This document shows, piece after piece, positions 15,636-22,880 of a stretch of DNA of 31,570 nucleotides. Origin of the DNA: Candidatus Woesearchaeota archaeon. GTDB taxonomy: Archaea > Nanobdellota > Nanobdellia > Woesearchaeales > GW2011-AR4. The notes below the pieces were generated by a model. It was not told the origin of the DNA. It made no database searches and saw only the letters and a list, made by a program, of their open reading frames with translations. A program made the position numbers and the translations under genes. How positions within the stretch are numbered: the first letter of the stretch is position 1; the number at the start of each line of letters is the position of its first letter. Where the stretch lies: NCBI GenBank assembly GCA_018303645.1, contig JAGVXR010000029.1, positions 1 through 31,570 of the forward strand. Reading direction: 5' to 3'.

Positions 15636-15647
15636 TTTATAAAGGTT
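15636..15647 (-). promoter_or_regulatory. TATA/BRE promoter element of L34e
   Basis: On the minus strand this reads AACCTTTATAAA. The TATA core (15636-15643) is about 25 bases before the L34e ATG, which implies leaderless transcription. The same 12 bases recur in the L3 promoter at 31097-31108. Confidence 0.7.
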
Positions 15648-15676
15648 ATGAAACCCTTCGATTATTTCATAGCCCG

Positions 15677-15695
15677 GGAAAAACTTCGTTTTTCC
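15677..15695. repeat. perfect inverted repeat (8-base arms, 3-base loop) between divergent promoters
   Basis: GGAAAAAC-TTC-GTTTTTCC lies between the L34e promoter (minus) and the pilin-like gene promoter (plus). The symmetry is perfect. It could be an operator for a dimeric regulator acting on one or both promoters; it lies upstream of both expected transcription starts, so an RNA hairpin is less likely. Confidence 0.5.
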
Positions 15696-15711
15696 GCTGG
15701 TTAGCATAATG

Positions 15712-15719
15712 TTTAAATA
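15712..15719 (+). promoter_or_regulatory. TATA box of the pilin-like gene
   Basis: TTTAAATA is centred about 29 bases before the ATG at 15745, so transcription is expected to start around 15741, giving a near-leaderless mRNA. Its position rules out the longer reading frame beginning at 15709. Confidence 0.6.
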
Positions 15720-15744
15720 TGAATATTCAAATCAAGTCCCATAT

Positions 15745-16236
15745 ATGCTCAAAATTTTTGTTTCAAAAAAAGGGGTGTCTCCGCTGATAGCCACTATTCT
15801 CCTTATAGCGTTTGCTGTTGCCCTTGGCTCTGTTGTGATGAACTGGGGCTTGAATCTCAACTTAGGCAAATCAGGCGATGTGTGCAGGAATGTTGAGGTT
15901 AAGATAAGGGACATTGAAGCAAGCGAGGTTTGTTTCGGTGGATTTGGGGCAAACGGCTATATAAACTTTGTAATAGACAACACTGGATTGGAAGACATAA
16001 GCGGGTTGGCAATCTGGATTGTTGGCGACAAAGGCACTAAGCTTTTTGACTTGGATGATGTGCTAATAAAAAAAGGCTCCCTGTACGACAAAAAGGACAA
16101 GGGAATCAGTTATGATTTCATAACATACGGCAGCATAAAGCAAGTCCAATTCATACCAAAGGTTAAAACAGGGCAGACAACAGAAATATGCCCTAAAAAT
16201 GCGATAAAGGCTGAGAAGATAGGGGTTTGCAGTTAA
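15745..16236 (+). CDS. archaeal type IV pilin-like protein with class III signal peptide
   Basis: The start at ATG 15745 gives 163 residues. The N-terminus is a prepilin signal: basic MLKIFVSKKG, then VSPLIATILLIAFAVALGSVVM, the hydrophobic helix of archaeal type IV pilins, with expected cleavage by a PibD/FlaK-type peptidase after Gly10. The remainder is a beta-rich extracellular domain with four cysteines (47, 63, 149, 162) that may form two disulfides. It is probably a minor pilin, pseudopilin or secreted surface protein; no assembly ATPase is in the window. It is the only plus-strand gene within the ribosomal block and ends eight bases from the next, convergent gene. Confidence 0.83.
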   Translation: MLKIFVSKKGVSPLIATILLIAFAVALGSVVMNWGLNLNLGKSGDVCRNVEVKIRDIEASEVCFGGFGANGYINFVIDNTGLEDISGLAIWIVGDKGTKLFDLDDVLIKKGSLYDKKDKGISYDFITYGSIKQVQFIPKVKTGQTTEICPKNAIKAEKIGVCS

Positions 16237-16244
16237 TGTACAAA

Positions 16245-16625
16245 TTATGTATTATCCGGAATAACTTTTTTGCCTTTAAATACTCCTGAAGAGAAGACTT
16301 GTTCTAGTTTATAACCTTTAGCTATTTCTTCTAATAAATCAAAATTGGTTCCTTCTCTGAAAAAACCAGGTTTGCCTGCTGTGCAAACGTATGCATCATA
16401 CGCTTTTGTTAAATATCCGGGTTCTCTGCCCCCTATAGTGACTAAAAATCCGCTTACAGCTGTTGAGTTTCTTATTGGCTCCACTCCGCAAATTATACCA
16501 TCATGAGTTCCGATTGCTTTAGTTACCTCAATTAATTCAGAAGTAAGTTTATGAATGTCTTCCATATCGGATCTTGGGCCGAGGGGGTATTCCATTAGAA
16601 TACGAATCAAAGCAGATTCCGGCAT
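16245..16625 (-). CDS. unrecognised 126-aa protein
   Basis: I do not recognise this product. From ATG 16625 it encodes 126 residues of mixed alpha/beta character with no signal peptide or membrane helix: MPESALIRILMEYPLGPRSD, a helical segment to about residue 38, then GTHDGIICGVEPIRN, VSGFLVTIGGREPGY and CTAGKPGFFREGTNFD. Coding character is supported by the long open frame filling the space between two genes and by a TATA-like CATTTAAAAG about 40 bases upstream on its strand. It lies between the DUF106 gene and L34e on the same strand, where many archaea carry other genes. It could be a single-copy lineage-specific gene. Confidence 0.6.
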   Translation of the reverse strand: MPESALIRILMEYPLGPRSDMEDIHKLTSELIEVTKAIGTHDGIICGVEPIRNSTAVSGFLVTIGGREPGYLTKAYDAYVCTAGKPGFFREGTNFDLLEEIAKGYKLEQVFSSGVFKGKKVIPDNT

Positions 16626-16660
16626 GAAACATAAAATTATTGAATCATTCTTAAAGGTTT

Positions 16661-16670
16661 CTTTTAAATG
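16661..16670 (-). promoter_or_regulatory. TATA-like element upstream of the 126-aa gene
   Basis: CATTTAAAAG on the minus strand lies directly after the DUF106 stop codon. It would place a transcription start near 16639, about 14 bases before the ATG at 16625. Confidence 0.4.
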
Positions 16671-17420
16671 TCAATATACCTTCATCAATTTTCTCAGAAT
16701 CATTGTAAATATTATTGAACTCCATATGTAAGTCCCGAGCCATCCGAGCCAGTCCTTGTATCCTATTGGCAGCACTATCAGTTTCTTGTAGTTGGTTTGT
16801 ATTAATTTTATTGCGCTATCGGTTTTTTTCGTAGGGCTTATGTATTTTTTATTTTTTGTGATTAAGACGCTGTGCTGCTGCTTCTCATCGTTGTATAAGA
16901 ACTCCAGCAGATGCTCCCCTTCTTCCCCTTTTAGAGCCCATTCTGCTTTTCCGTTCTCGATTTTTTTTGTTTTATTGCCGATTATTGTCATGCCTTCCGG
17001 AACAACCAGATCTGCATTCCCATTTGCATTCTGGCCAAAAACTGCCGTTACGGAAAATTCCTGCTGGGGCTTTATGCTTTCAAATGCAAAAGTCGCGCTC
17101 ATCCAGCTGAATATGAGGATTATCGGTATGAATGTGATGATTGTCGGCTTTAACGAGTGGGTCATATACTTCATATTCAGCTCCATGGATTTTTTCTGCA
17201 ATTCCATGGCCTTTGCCGGGTTTTCCTTTAGTTCCTTAATCTGCTTTTGGTGCTCTTTAATGTCATCTTTCAGTTTTTTCATCAAAGACTGGTCAGTGGT
17301 GTATTTTGTTATGAGGATAATTAGAATAGAAACGAGGAATGCTAATACAAGTATGGCTAAAAGCGTGGGTAATTTTAACAAAGGCGCAAATACAATGTTC
17401 AAAAAATCGTAATAAGCCAT
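16671..17420 (-). CDS. DUF106 membrane protein (archaeal YidC/Oxa1/EMC3-superfamily, Ylp1-like)
   Basis: This 249-residue protein follows SecY, where archaeal DUF106 genes are usually found. Topology seen: membrane helix 1 at about 14-40 (LLAILVLAFLVSILIILI), a charged coiled coil at about 45-85 (LMKKLKDDIKEHQKQIKELKE, then KAMELQKKSMELNMKYM), helix 2 at about 92-113 (TIITFIPIILIFSWMSATFAF), a soluble stretch of about 100 residues, and helix 3 near the C-terminus (WLGWLGTYIWSSIIFTMIL). The family is related to YidC/Oxa1/EMC3 insertases and likely helps membrane protein insertion with SecY. The extra soluble stretch between helices 2 and 3 (GQNANGNADLVVPEGMTII, GEEGEHLLEFLYND) is longer than I expect and looks like a small extracytoplasmic beta domain. 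Confidence 0.85.
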   Translation of the reverse strand: MAYYDFLNIVFAPLLKLPTLLAILVLAFLVSILIILITKYTTDQSLMKKLKDDIKEHQKQIKELKENPAKAMELQKKSMELNMKYMTHSLKPTIITFIPIILIFSWMSATFAFESIKPQQEFSVTAVFGQNANGNADLVVPEGMTIIGNKTKKIENGKAEWALKGEEGEHLLEFLYNDEKQQHSVLITKNKKYISPTKKTDSAIKLIQTNYKKLIVLPIGYKDWLGWLGTYIWSSIIFTMILRKLMKVY

Positions 17421-17463
17421 TTATCCCAACCTTTTACAAAAATCTTGACAAAAAGTATGCAAT

Positions 17464-17482
17464 GTGGCATTTACAATGCCAC
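17464..17482 (-). terminator. perfect hairpin between secY and the DUF106 gene
   Basis: GTGGCATT-TAC-AATGCCAC (plus strand) forms a perfect 8-base stem with a 3-base loop in the 80-base gap after secY. On the transcribed minus strand, T-runs follow 12 and 22 bases downstream (CTTTTTG, GATTTTTG). It may be a partial terminator that lowers DUF106 expression relative to the upstream genes, or an RNA processing site. Confidence 0.5.
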
Positions 17483-17500
17483 GGAACGATTGTATCATTT

Positions 17501-18916
17501 TCATCCTCCCATAAACTTTCTCATCATCGGATTCATGTCCATCATGTGCTGTCTTGCAATGTCCTCGTATAATCTGTAGACTATCATTACTGTAAGCAGT
17601 ATTCCTGTGCCGCTTCCTAAAGCCCCTGTTATGTCTGCAAATGCCGCAAGGAATCCTACAGTCATTCCGCCCATAATAGTCAAGGGCCATATGTACCTGT
17701 TAAGCAGCCTTTCAAGAACCCTTTCATCTTTCCTGAAGCCCGGAATCTGCAATCCGCTTGAAATCATCTGCTTTGCCTGGCTTTTAGCGTCCATTCCTGC
17801 TGTTTGAACCCAAAAAATACTGAACATGACGCTGCCAAGAATAAAGAACATTACATAAACAAGCGCCTGAAGGTAAGGCGCAAATCCTATTATTAAAGTA
17901 TGCTGCTGAAGTATGCTTCTCACAATGTCAGGGCCTTGCAGCCAATAAACAAACCCTGAAATCGGCTGGCCGCTTGTCGAGCTGAAGGTGCCAAGCAAAG
18001 GGTATCCAATATTCTGCAAAAGCCTTCCCCAGAGCTGGAAGTTCGCAACCAGGGCTGCAACCAGGATGACTGGGATATTTGATGTATAAATGAATGACAA
18101 TGGCCACCTGATGCCATGCCCCCTGACCATTCCGAAAGACAGCGGAATTTCAACTTTCATGGCCTGCGCATAAACCGCAATAACAAAAACAAGGATTGTG
18201 AAAAGCACAGCAAACATCATGATCAGCGCTGTTGTTACGTCGCCGCTCACCAGGCTTTGGAAAAATGCCGGCACTGCCCCTGAAGAATATGTGACTCCTG
18301 CCAATCCGCTTGGCCCCGGCAGCCAGTTAAATGCCTGAATAAAAAGGCTTTTGCTCACTCCGGCTGCTATGAAAAGGCTGATGCCTGAGCCAAATCCCCA
18401 TTTGCTTACAACCTCATCCAAAAACAGGATAAGCAGGCCTCCCAAAAACAGCTGAAAAATCAGTATAAGCTGAAGCTGGAAATAAAATCCCGTGCCTTTA
18501 AACTGCTCAGCCGGGGCTAATCCTCCTAAAAACACGTATATTGCGCTTTCAAAAAGTATGAAAAACAAAGCCAGAAATTTCTGTGTTCCCTGGAAAGTTT
18601 TTTTGCCTTCCGGCGTTGCCAAGTCAAATTTCCAAATGCCTGAGCCATTGAGCAGCTGCAGGACTATAGATGCTGTAACAATCGGCCCTATCCCAAGTGA
18701 GATTATTGAGCCGAACTCTGCCCCAAGTATGATTGACAGAGTCTCAAATCTTTGCAAAGCGTTTATTCCCAACCCAAATAAAGGCATCAGGCCAAGGATA
18801 AAGAATATTACAAGTACTATGCCAGTCCACTTCATCTTTTCCCTGAAAGAAAGTATTTTCTGGCTTGGACCCTCTACTTCAGGCAGATTTGAGATGATGG
18901 TTTGCCAGATGGACAT
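17501..18916 (-). CDS. secY: preprotein translocase subunit SecY
   Basis: Central channel of the Sec translocon (SecYE-beta in archaea). At 471 residues with about ten hydrophobic helices, it matches archaeal SecY. Features include the N-terminal amphipathic segment (LPEVEGPSQKILSFREKMKW) before helix 1 (IVLVIFFILGLMPLFGLG), the plug-helix region after it, the GSGIWKFDLATPEGKKTFQGTQK segment, the conserved loop VEIPLSFGMVRGHGIRWPL, and the cytosolic loop before the last helices (PGFRKDERVLERLLNRYIWPLTIMGG). It follows L15 by 30 bases in the usual archaeal spc order. The adk gene often found after secY is missing here. Confidence 0.97.
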   Translation of the reverse strand: MSIWQTIISNLPEVEGPSQKILSFREKMKWTGIVLVIFFILGLMPLFGLGINALQRFETLSIILGAEFGSIISLGIGPIVTASIVLQLLNGSGIWKFDLATPEGKKTFQGTQKFLALFFILFESAIYVFLGGLAPAEQFKGTGFYFQLQLILIFQLFLGGLLILFLDEVVSKWGFGSGISLFIAAGVSKSLFIQAFNWLPGPSGLAGVTYSSGAVPAFFQSLVSGDVTTALIMMFAVLFTILVFVIAVYAQAMKVEIPLSFGMVRGHGIRWPLSFIYTSNIPVILVAALVANFQLWGRLLQNIGYPLLGTFSSTSGQPISGFVYWLQGPDIVRSILQQHTLIIGFAPYLQALVYVMFFILGSVMFSIFWVQTAGMDAKSQAKQMISSGLQIPGFRKDERVLERLLNRYIWPLTIMGGMTVGFLAAFADITGALGSGTGILLTVMIVYRLYEDIARQHMMDMNPMMRKFMGG

Positions 18917-18946
18917 TTTAAAGCTGAAAATAGTGTGTTTTTAAAA

Positions 18947-19402
18947 TTATTGCGCTTCTGCCAATCCGGTCACTTCGCCGCCGGCCCGCTTGACTTTCTC
19001 TACAGCGGATTTCGAGGCATAAGGCGCTTTTATCCTGAACTTTGTAGAAATCCTTCCGTCTCCGAGCAGTTTGTTAAACCCGAGCTTTTCCAATTCTAGA
19101 GAATAGAATCCATCTTCCTTTTTTATCAGGTTGCCAGAAAGGAATTTATTGATGTGCTGCTCTATATAACTTATGTTGACTGCGTTGATTTTGACCTTTG
19201 GTGTTTTGCTTACAAACCCAAATTTGCCGAAATAATGCTTGTCTTTCCATATGCTTGGCTTTTTTGAGTCTGCCCTTTTGCCGGTGCCTGCCATTCCAGC
19301 TCCGCCTTGGTGCCCTTTTCCCCTATGCTTCTTCTTGGCACCCCAGCCGTGCGTCATATGGCCCCTCTGCCTTGTATTTTTCTTGCGTTTGTTGAATGTC
19401 AT
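18947..19402 (-). CDS. rpl15: large ribosomal subunit protein uL15
   Basis: The 151-residue product is archaeal L15 (related to eukaryotic L27a). The N-terminus is basic and glycine-rich (KRKKNTRQRGHMTHGWGAKK, HRGKGHQGGAGMAGTGKRAD), threading into 23S rRNA. The globular half includes the strand-forming VKINAVNISYIEQHI and ends LLGDGRISTKFRIKAPYASKSAVEKVKRAGGEV, the family's nucleic-acid-binding beta domain. It starts one base after the L30 stop and precedes secY. Confidence 0.95.
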   Translation of the reverse strand: MTFNKRKKNTRQRGHMTHGWGAKKKHRGKGHQGGAGMAGTGKRADSKKPSIWKDKHYFGKFGFVSKTPKVKINAVNISYIEQHINKFLSGNLIKKEDGFYSLELEKLGFNKLLGDGRISTKFRIKAPYASKSAVEKVKRAGGEVTGLAEAQ

Positions 19403-19403
19403 T

Positions 19404-19847
19404 TTAGACCATCCTCTTAATCAGTTCATTGATTGCCTTCCCCCTGTACCCAAGGGCACCGCCATCCTTGAATGAATATTTTATTCCTTTCCTTCCGAAG
19501 CCTTTCTTTGGCGCATTCAGACGGAAATATCTTTTTATTCTTTTATTGTTGATTAAAATAAAATCATTATATTTTATTTTCTTTTTTGAATCGGTTTCTC
19601 TTCCTTTGAATTCTTCCCCTCTGTTATCAACAAGGGCTTTAAAGGTCTCTTCATCAACCTCCCCCCAGGTGATATAGTCTTTTGCCTTATTAAGCATGCC
19701 TTCATAAACTGGATTGTTTGGAACAACTATGCAATAATTATTTTTGTAAAGCCTTAGCATCTTAAGATTTTCCCCTACCCTTGTGCTTAGTCCAGTGAGC
19801 CCCCTCACCCTTATTGCCGCCAGTTGATTTCCATGTGATTTCTCCAT
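19404..19847 (-). CDS. rpl30: large ribosomal subunit protein uL30
   Basis: The 147 residues match archaeal L30, which is longer than the about 60-residue bacterial protein. The conserved core is LAAIRVRGLTGLSTRVGENLKMLRLYKNNYCIVV near the start. The archaeal extension includes AKDYITWGEVDEETFKALV and the C-terminal RYFRLNAPKKGFGRKGIKYSFKDGGALGYRG. It lies one base after the S5 stop and one base before L15, the usual S5-L30-L15 order. Confidence 0.95.
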   Translation of the reverse strand: MEKSHGNQLAAIRVRGLTGLSTRVGENLKMLRLYKNNYCIVVPNNPVYEGMLNKAKDYITWGEVDEETFKALVDNRGEEFKGRETDSKKKIKYNDFILINNKRIKRYFRLNAPKKGFGRKGIKYSFKDGGALGYRGKAINELIKRMV

Positions 19848-19848
19848 T

Positions 19849-20736
19849 TTATATCTTTGCCATAGCTCCGCTGCCTTCTACAATTCCGAGGGTTTCAGCA
19901 CTTTTTTGGCTCATTTTAAACTGCATAAGCTTTTGCAGCGCCTCAAAACATGCGTAAAGCAAATTAAGCTTGCTCCTGGTTTGCCCCTCTGTTCTTGACC
20001 ACACATCCTTGATGCCAGCTATTCTCAGTATTTTTTGACATTCTTTTTCTACAATCAGCCCCGTTCCTTTTGGAGCAGGTATAAGCGTTATTTCTACTGA
20101 GCCGGATTTGCCGCTTACCTTGAAAGGAACCGTATGGAAATCTCCGCAACCGCAGCGCCAATTGCCACAGCCTCTCCTTATTTTTATGATATTCAGCTTG
20201 GCGTGCCTTATTGCCTTTTCTCTTGCAGGCACCGTCTCTTTAGATTTTCCGTAACCTACCCCCACATAGCCGTCTTCATTGCCTATGACTGCAAAAGTGG
20301 CAAATTTCGGCTTGTTGCCCTCCTGAGTTTTCTTTTGCGTCTGCTTAAACACTCTTTTTTGCCCGCCGCCAAATTTGCCTTTAGACTGCCCCACCATCAG
20401 GAGGTCGGTTATCAGGTTTGGCAGCAAAGTGTCGACTGTCTCGGGTTCAAGTATTTTTATTCTTTTGTCCAGGATGTAGTCTATGCTTGTTATTTCTCCG
20501 TTTTTTACTTTCATTCCTAAGGAGGTTTTTGGCTTCCATGTTTCTTTTTCAAACGCTCCTTTCTTCTTTACTTCCTCTACAATCTCCTCCTCAAGTTCTT
20601 TTACTTCCCCAAGCTCGGTTGCCAGCCCTTCAGCTGGTTTTTCAATCAATATTTCCTCGTCTGGCAAAATCTCCGTCTTTGCATCTTCTTCCTTTTTGAC
20701 TTCAGCCGGTTTGTCTTCAGTTTTCTTTTTAACCAT
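19849..20736 (-). CDS. rps5: small ribosomal subunit protein uS5 with acidic N-terminal extension
   Basis: Residues from about 60 on are archaeal S5: KNGEITSIDYIL, the double-stranded-RNA-binding fold with VGQSKGKFGGGQKRVFKQ, FATFAVIGNEDGYVGVGYGK, then RRGCGNWRCGCGDFHTVPF and EITLIPAPKGTGLIVEKE. The protein helps tRNA fidelity and sits at the mRNA entrance. The first about 60 residues (MVKKKTEDKPAEVKKEEDAK to EELEEEIVEEVKKKG-like sequence) are Glu/Lys-rich and have no counterpart in typical archaeal S5 (about 200-240 aa). No good internal start removes the extension, and its ATG overlaps the end of L18 by eight bases, so the extension appears real. Confidence 0.94.
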   Translation of the reverse strand: MVKKKTEDKPAEVKKEEDAKTEILPDEEILIEKPAEGLATELGEVKELEEEIVEEVKKKGAFEKETWKPKTSLGMKVKNGEITSIDYILDKRIKILEPETVDTLLPNLITDLLMVGQSKGKFGGGQKRVFKQTQKKTQEGNKPKFATFAVIGNEDGYVGVGYGKSKETVPAREKAIRHAKLNIIKIRRGCGNWRCGCGDFHTVPFKVSGKSGSVEITLIPAPKGTGLIVEKECQKILRIAGIKDVWSRTEGQTRSKLNLLYACFEALQKLMQFKMSQKSAETLGIVEGSGAMAKI

Positions 20737-21307
20737 TTATCTTGCCCTTTATTTCGTTAAAATGCTTGGCCAAATCATCTGGATTCAGCCCTTTTTTAGT
20801 ATAATTGGAAAATTGCCTTTCGTATTTTATTTTGTCGTTCTTCAGCGAATGTGAGTATTTTACGATGTGCTCTCCTGAAATTCTTTCTTTTGTGGGAAGC
20901 ACCTCTTTGTCAAAAGGAACCTTTAAGCCTGCATCTATCGCGCCGGCAAGCGCTGCATATAGTCTGGAGCCTTTTGATGGCGTGTTAAATCCCAAGTCCA
21001 ATACTGCCTCTTTAACGCCTTTTTCTATTGCCTTCTTGCCGGCAAGCATGCCCGTAAGGTATGCGCTCGGTATGTTTCCGCAGTCAAATTTCCAGCCGAG
21101 CTTTCCTAATGCAGTTGAATTTATTGTAAAGAGTATTTTATCGCCTTTTGCGCTATAATCTATAAGGGATACCTGAAGGTTTTTCAATGATTTCCTGACT
21201 ACAAGCCTGACTTTATTGGACATAAGTATCCTTAATCTTTTCTTGTAGTTTGTCCTCATCTGCCTCTTCCTTCTGAGAGGCATGGTGTAAATTTTACCCT
21301 TTTCCAT
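20729..21307 (-). CDS. rpl18: large ribosomal subunit protein uL18
   Basis: The 192-residue protein is archaeal L18 (eukaryotic L5), which binds 5S rRNA. MEKGKIYTMPLRRKRQMRTN aligns with the family's start (MAKGPRYRVPFRRRREGKT in other archaea, from memory), so ATG 21307 is chosen even though it overlaps the L19e end by 14 bases; the ATG at 21283 would remove conserved residues. Further signatures are YKKRLRIL, VRLVVRKSLKNLQVSLIDY, GNIPSAYLTGMLAGKKA, VLDLGFNTPSKGSRLYAALAGA and FDKEVLPTKERISGEHI. The S5 start lies inside its 3' end. Confidence 0.95.
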   Translation of the reverse strand: MEKGKIYTMPLRRKRQMRTNYKKRLRILMSNKVRLVVRKSLKNLQVSLIDYSAKGDKILFTINSTALGKLGWKFDCGNIPSAYLTGMLAGKKAIEKGVKEAVLDLGFNTPSKGSRLYAALAGAIDAGLKVPFDKEVLPTKERISGEHIVKYSHSLKNDKIKYERQFSNYTKKGLNPDDLAKHFNEIKGKING

Positions 21308-21752
21308 TTTTTATAATGCCCCTGTCGCTGGCATACAACTTTAAATGCCTTAGGTTCCTGAAGAACCCTCCCTTTATCTTCATGTAAAATTCATGATAGA
21401 CTATGCTCGTGAGAATTCCCTCGCCCCTTAATGATTTTAAGAACTCCCTTTGAAGCCTTATTTTGTTCATCCAAATCTGCTTTTGGTTCAATCCTCTTGC
21501 TGTTTTTTTTCCTTTTCTTGAACCAAAGCCCTTTTGCTTGCCCTTGCTTTTTTGTTTTTTCCTCACCTTGGCCCAGAATCTTGATGTGTTTAATGCCCGC
21601 TTTTTTGAAATTATGCCGCTGCCTATTAATGACCTGATGTCTATTTTAGTGATGGCCTCCTTTATTTCATCCTGCTTGTCAGGGTGAAATCTTATTCTGT
21701 TCTTTCCGCATTTTAAAACCTGCGCTGCCAGCCTTCTTTGTACATCGAGCAT
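21294..21752 (-). CDS. rpl19e: large ribosomal subunit protein L19e (eL19)
   Basis: An archaeal/eukaryal-only ribosomal protein of 152 residues. The sequence matches through LDVQRRLAAQVLKCGKNRIR, then IDIRSLIGSGIISKKRALNT, the basic helical middle KQKSKGKQKGFGSRKGKKTA (rRNA-binding) and WMNKIRLQREFLKSLRGEGI. It begins one base after L32e and its end overlaps the L18 start. Confidence 0.96.
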   Translation of the reverse strand: MLDVQRRLAAQVLKCGKNRIRFHPDKQDEIKEAITKIDIRSLIGSGIISKKRALNTSRFWAKVRKKQKSKGKQKGFGSRKGKKTARGLNQKQIWMNKIRLQREFLKSLRGEGILTSIVYHEFYMKIKGGFFRNLRHLKLYASDRGIIKNGKG

Positions 21753-21753
21753 T

Positions 21754-22320
21754 TTAGATCCTTTTTGTCAGGACTTTGTCCTTTTCTTTTTTCTCCGCGT
21801 CTTTTCTTTGAAGGCCTGTGCCTAGTTCCGCCTCTTTCTGTTCCTTTGGCTCTTTCGCGGATTTTTTTGCTTCTTTTTTGCCTTTATCTGACTCCTTCTT
21901 TTTTGAGTTCAGGAAATTTTCTATTTTTGCTATGTGCTCGTCCGCATTTAAGTTCAAAACCGCTATCTTTAGCTCTTTTGTCATCTTAAGGATTTCGAGC
22001 CTTTTTTTCATGCCAACTGCTTTTGATATCACTGCTGCTTCCGCCTCGCTTTTAATTTTTTGCAGATCGTTGGCTGTGGACACATTTACGATTTTTAGTC
22101 CGGAAGGGCTAAGCCCAGAGACTTTTGCTGGTGATCTATAGCCCGGGGATGGCATTTTTCTTCTTCCCTTGAAATGGTGCCTGATTTTGGAGTGCACTCC
22201 TTTTGGTTTTCTCCACTTTAGCTTTCTGCCAAGCCTCTTCCTTCTTTGATAGTCTTGCCTGATGAAGTCTGGTTTTTTTTCCTTTATGTTCTTCCTGATT
22301 TCTAAAAGCTTCTCAATCAT
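21754..22320 (-). CDS. rpl32e: large ribosomal subunit protein L32e (eL32) with charged C-terminal extension
   Basis: Residues about 10-130 match archaeal L32e: KKPDFIRQDYQRRKRLGRKL, KWRKPKGVHSKIRHHFKG, KMPSPGYRSPAKVSGLSPSG, and the C-terminal Rossmann-like part AAVISKAVGMKKRLEILK. The family ends soon after this point (archaeal proteins of about 125-140 residues, or with an N-terminal extension in halophiles). Here a tail of about 55 residues rich in Lys, Glu and Ala follows (SKKKESDKGKKEAKKSAKEP onward), probably disordered. Its ATG overlaps the L6 stop by four bases. Confidence 0.94.
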   Translation of the reverse strand: MIEKLLEIRKNIKEKKPDFIRQDYQRRKRLGRKLKWRKPKGVHSKIRHHFKGRRKMPSPGYRSPAKVSGLSPSGLKIVNVSTANDLQKIKSEAEAAVISKAVGMKKRLEILKMTKELKIAVLNLNADEHIAKIENFLNSKKKESDKGKKEAKKSAKEPKEQKEAELGTGLQRKDAEKKEKDKVLTKRI

Positions 22321-22880
22321 TTCATTTCTTTTCCGTCTTTGTTTGTTATGTATATGCCGTCTTGAAAAATGCGTGTATCGTAGCCTGGTCTTCTTGTTAA
22401 TTGTTCTATATCCGCTGCAACTTGCCCGGCAGTTTCCTTGCTTATGCTGGTTATATGGATGATGTCGCCGTCTACCTTTACTTCAGCGCCTTCTTTTAGC
22501 TTTAAAACCCTCGGCACTTTCTCCCCCAGAAAATTCTTTACAACAAGCTTGTTGTTGGATACGCTTACGTTCATGGGGAAATGCCCGGAGCATATTTTTA
22601 AGGTGTATTCATGATTATGCAGGCTGCCCTTTATCGCATTTTTAATATGGGCAACTAATGAGTTAAGCGTCTTTTTGTCAGCTCTTCCGCTTCCACTGGA
22701 CTCGAGCGAGATTTTCCTATCATTGATTCTTATTGAAACTTGATGCTGCTTTATGCTCTTCCTTATGTCGCCTTTTGGTCCTTTAATGACGATGAGTTGC
22801 TCATCCATAGAGGAGTCTACATCATTCGGCAGCTCTATTTCCCGGGTAATTTTAGCATTATGTGATTTTTCTTTTTTCAT
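22317..22880 (-). CDS. rpl6: large ribosomal subunit protein uL6
   Basis: The 187 residues match archaeal L6, two tandem alpha/beta repeats near the factor-binding site. Signatures are IVIKGPKGDIRKSI in the first repeat, AHIKNAIKGSLHNHEYTLKI (conserved NxxxGV-type helix), HFPMNVSVSNNKLVVKNFLGEKVPRV, and the C-terminal VAADIEQLTRRPGYDTRIFQDGIYI. The gene directly follows the S8 stop and overlaps the L32e start (ATGA). Confidence 0.95.
   Translation of the reverse strand: MKKEKSHNAKITREIELPNDVDSSMDEQLIVIKGPKGDIRKSIKQHQVSIRINDRKISLESSGSGRADKKTLNSLVAHIKNAIKGSLHNHEYTLKICSGHFPMNVSVSNNKLVVKNFLGEKVPRVLKLKEGAEVKVDGDIIHITSISKETAGQVAADIEQLTRRPGYDTRIFQDGIYITNKDGKEMK

Noticed and set aside
15615..15707. 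Longer L34e reading starting at 15707
   Set aside because: The extra 31 residues are non-homologous and contain the L34e TATA box in their DNA.
16792..17412. Plus-strand ORF of 206 codons opposite the DUF106 gene
   Set aside because: It is the antisense shadow of a coherent membrane protein with a conserved position after secY; its own translation shows no family signal.
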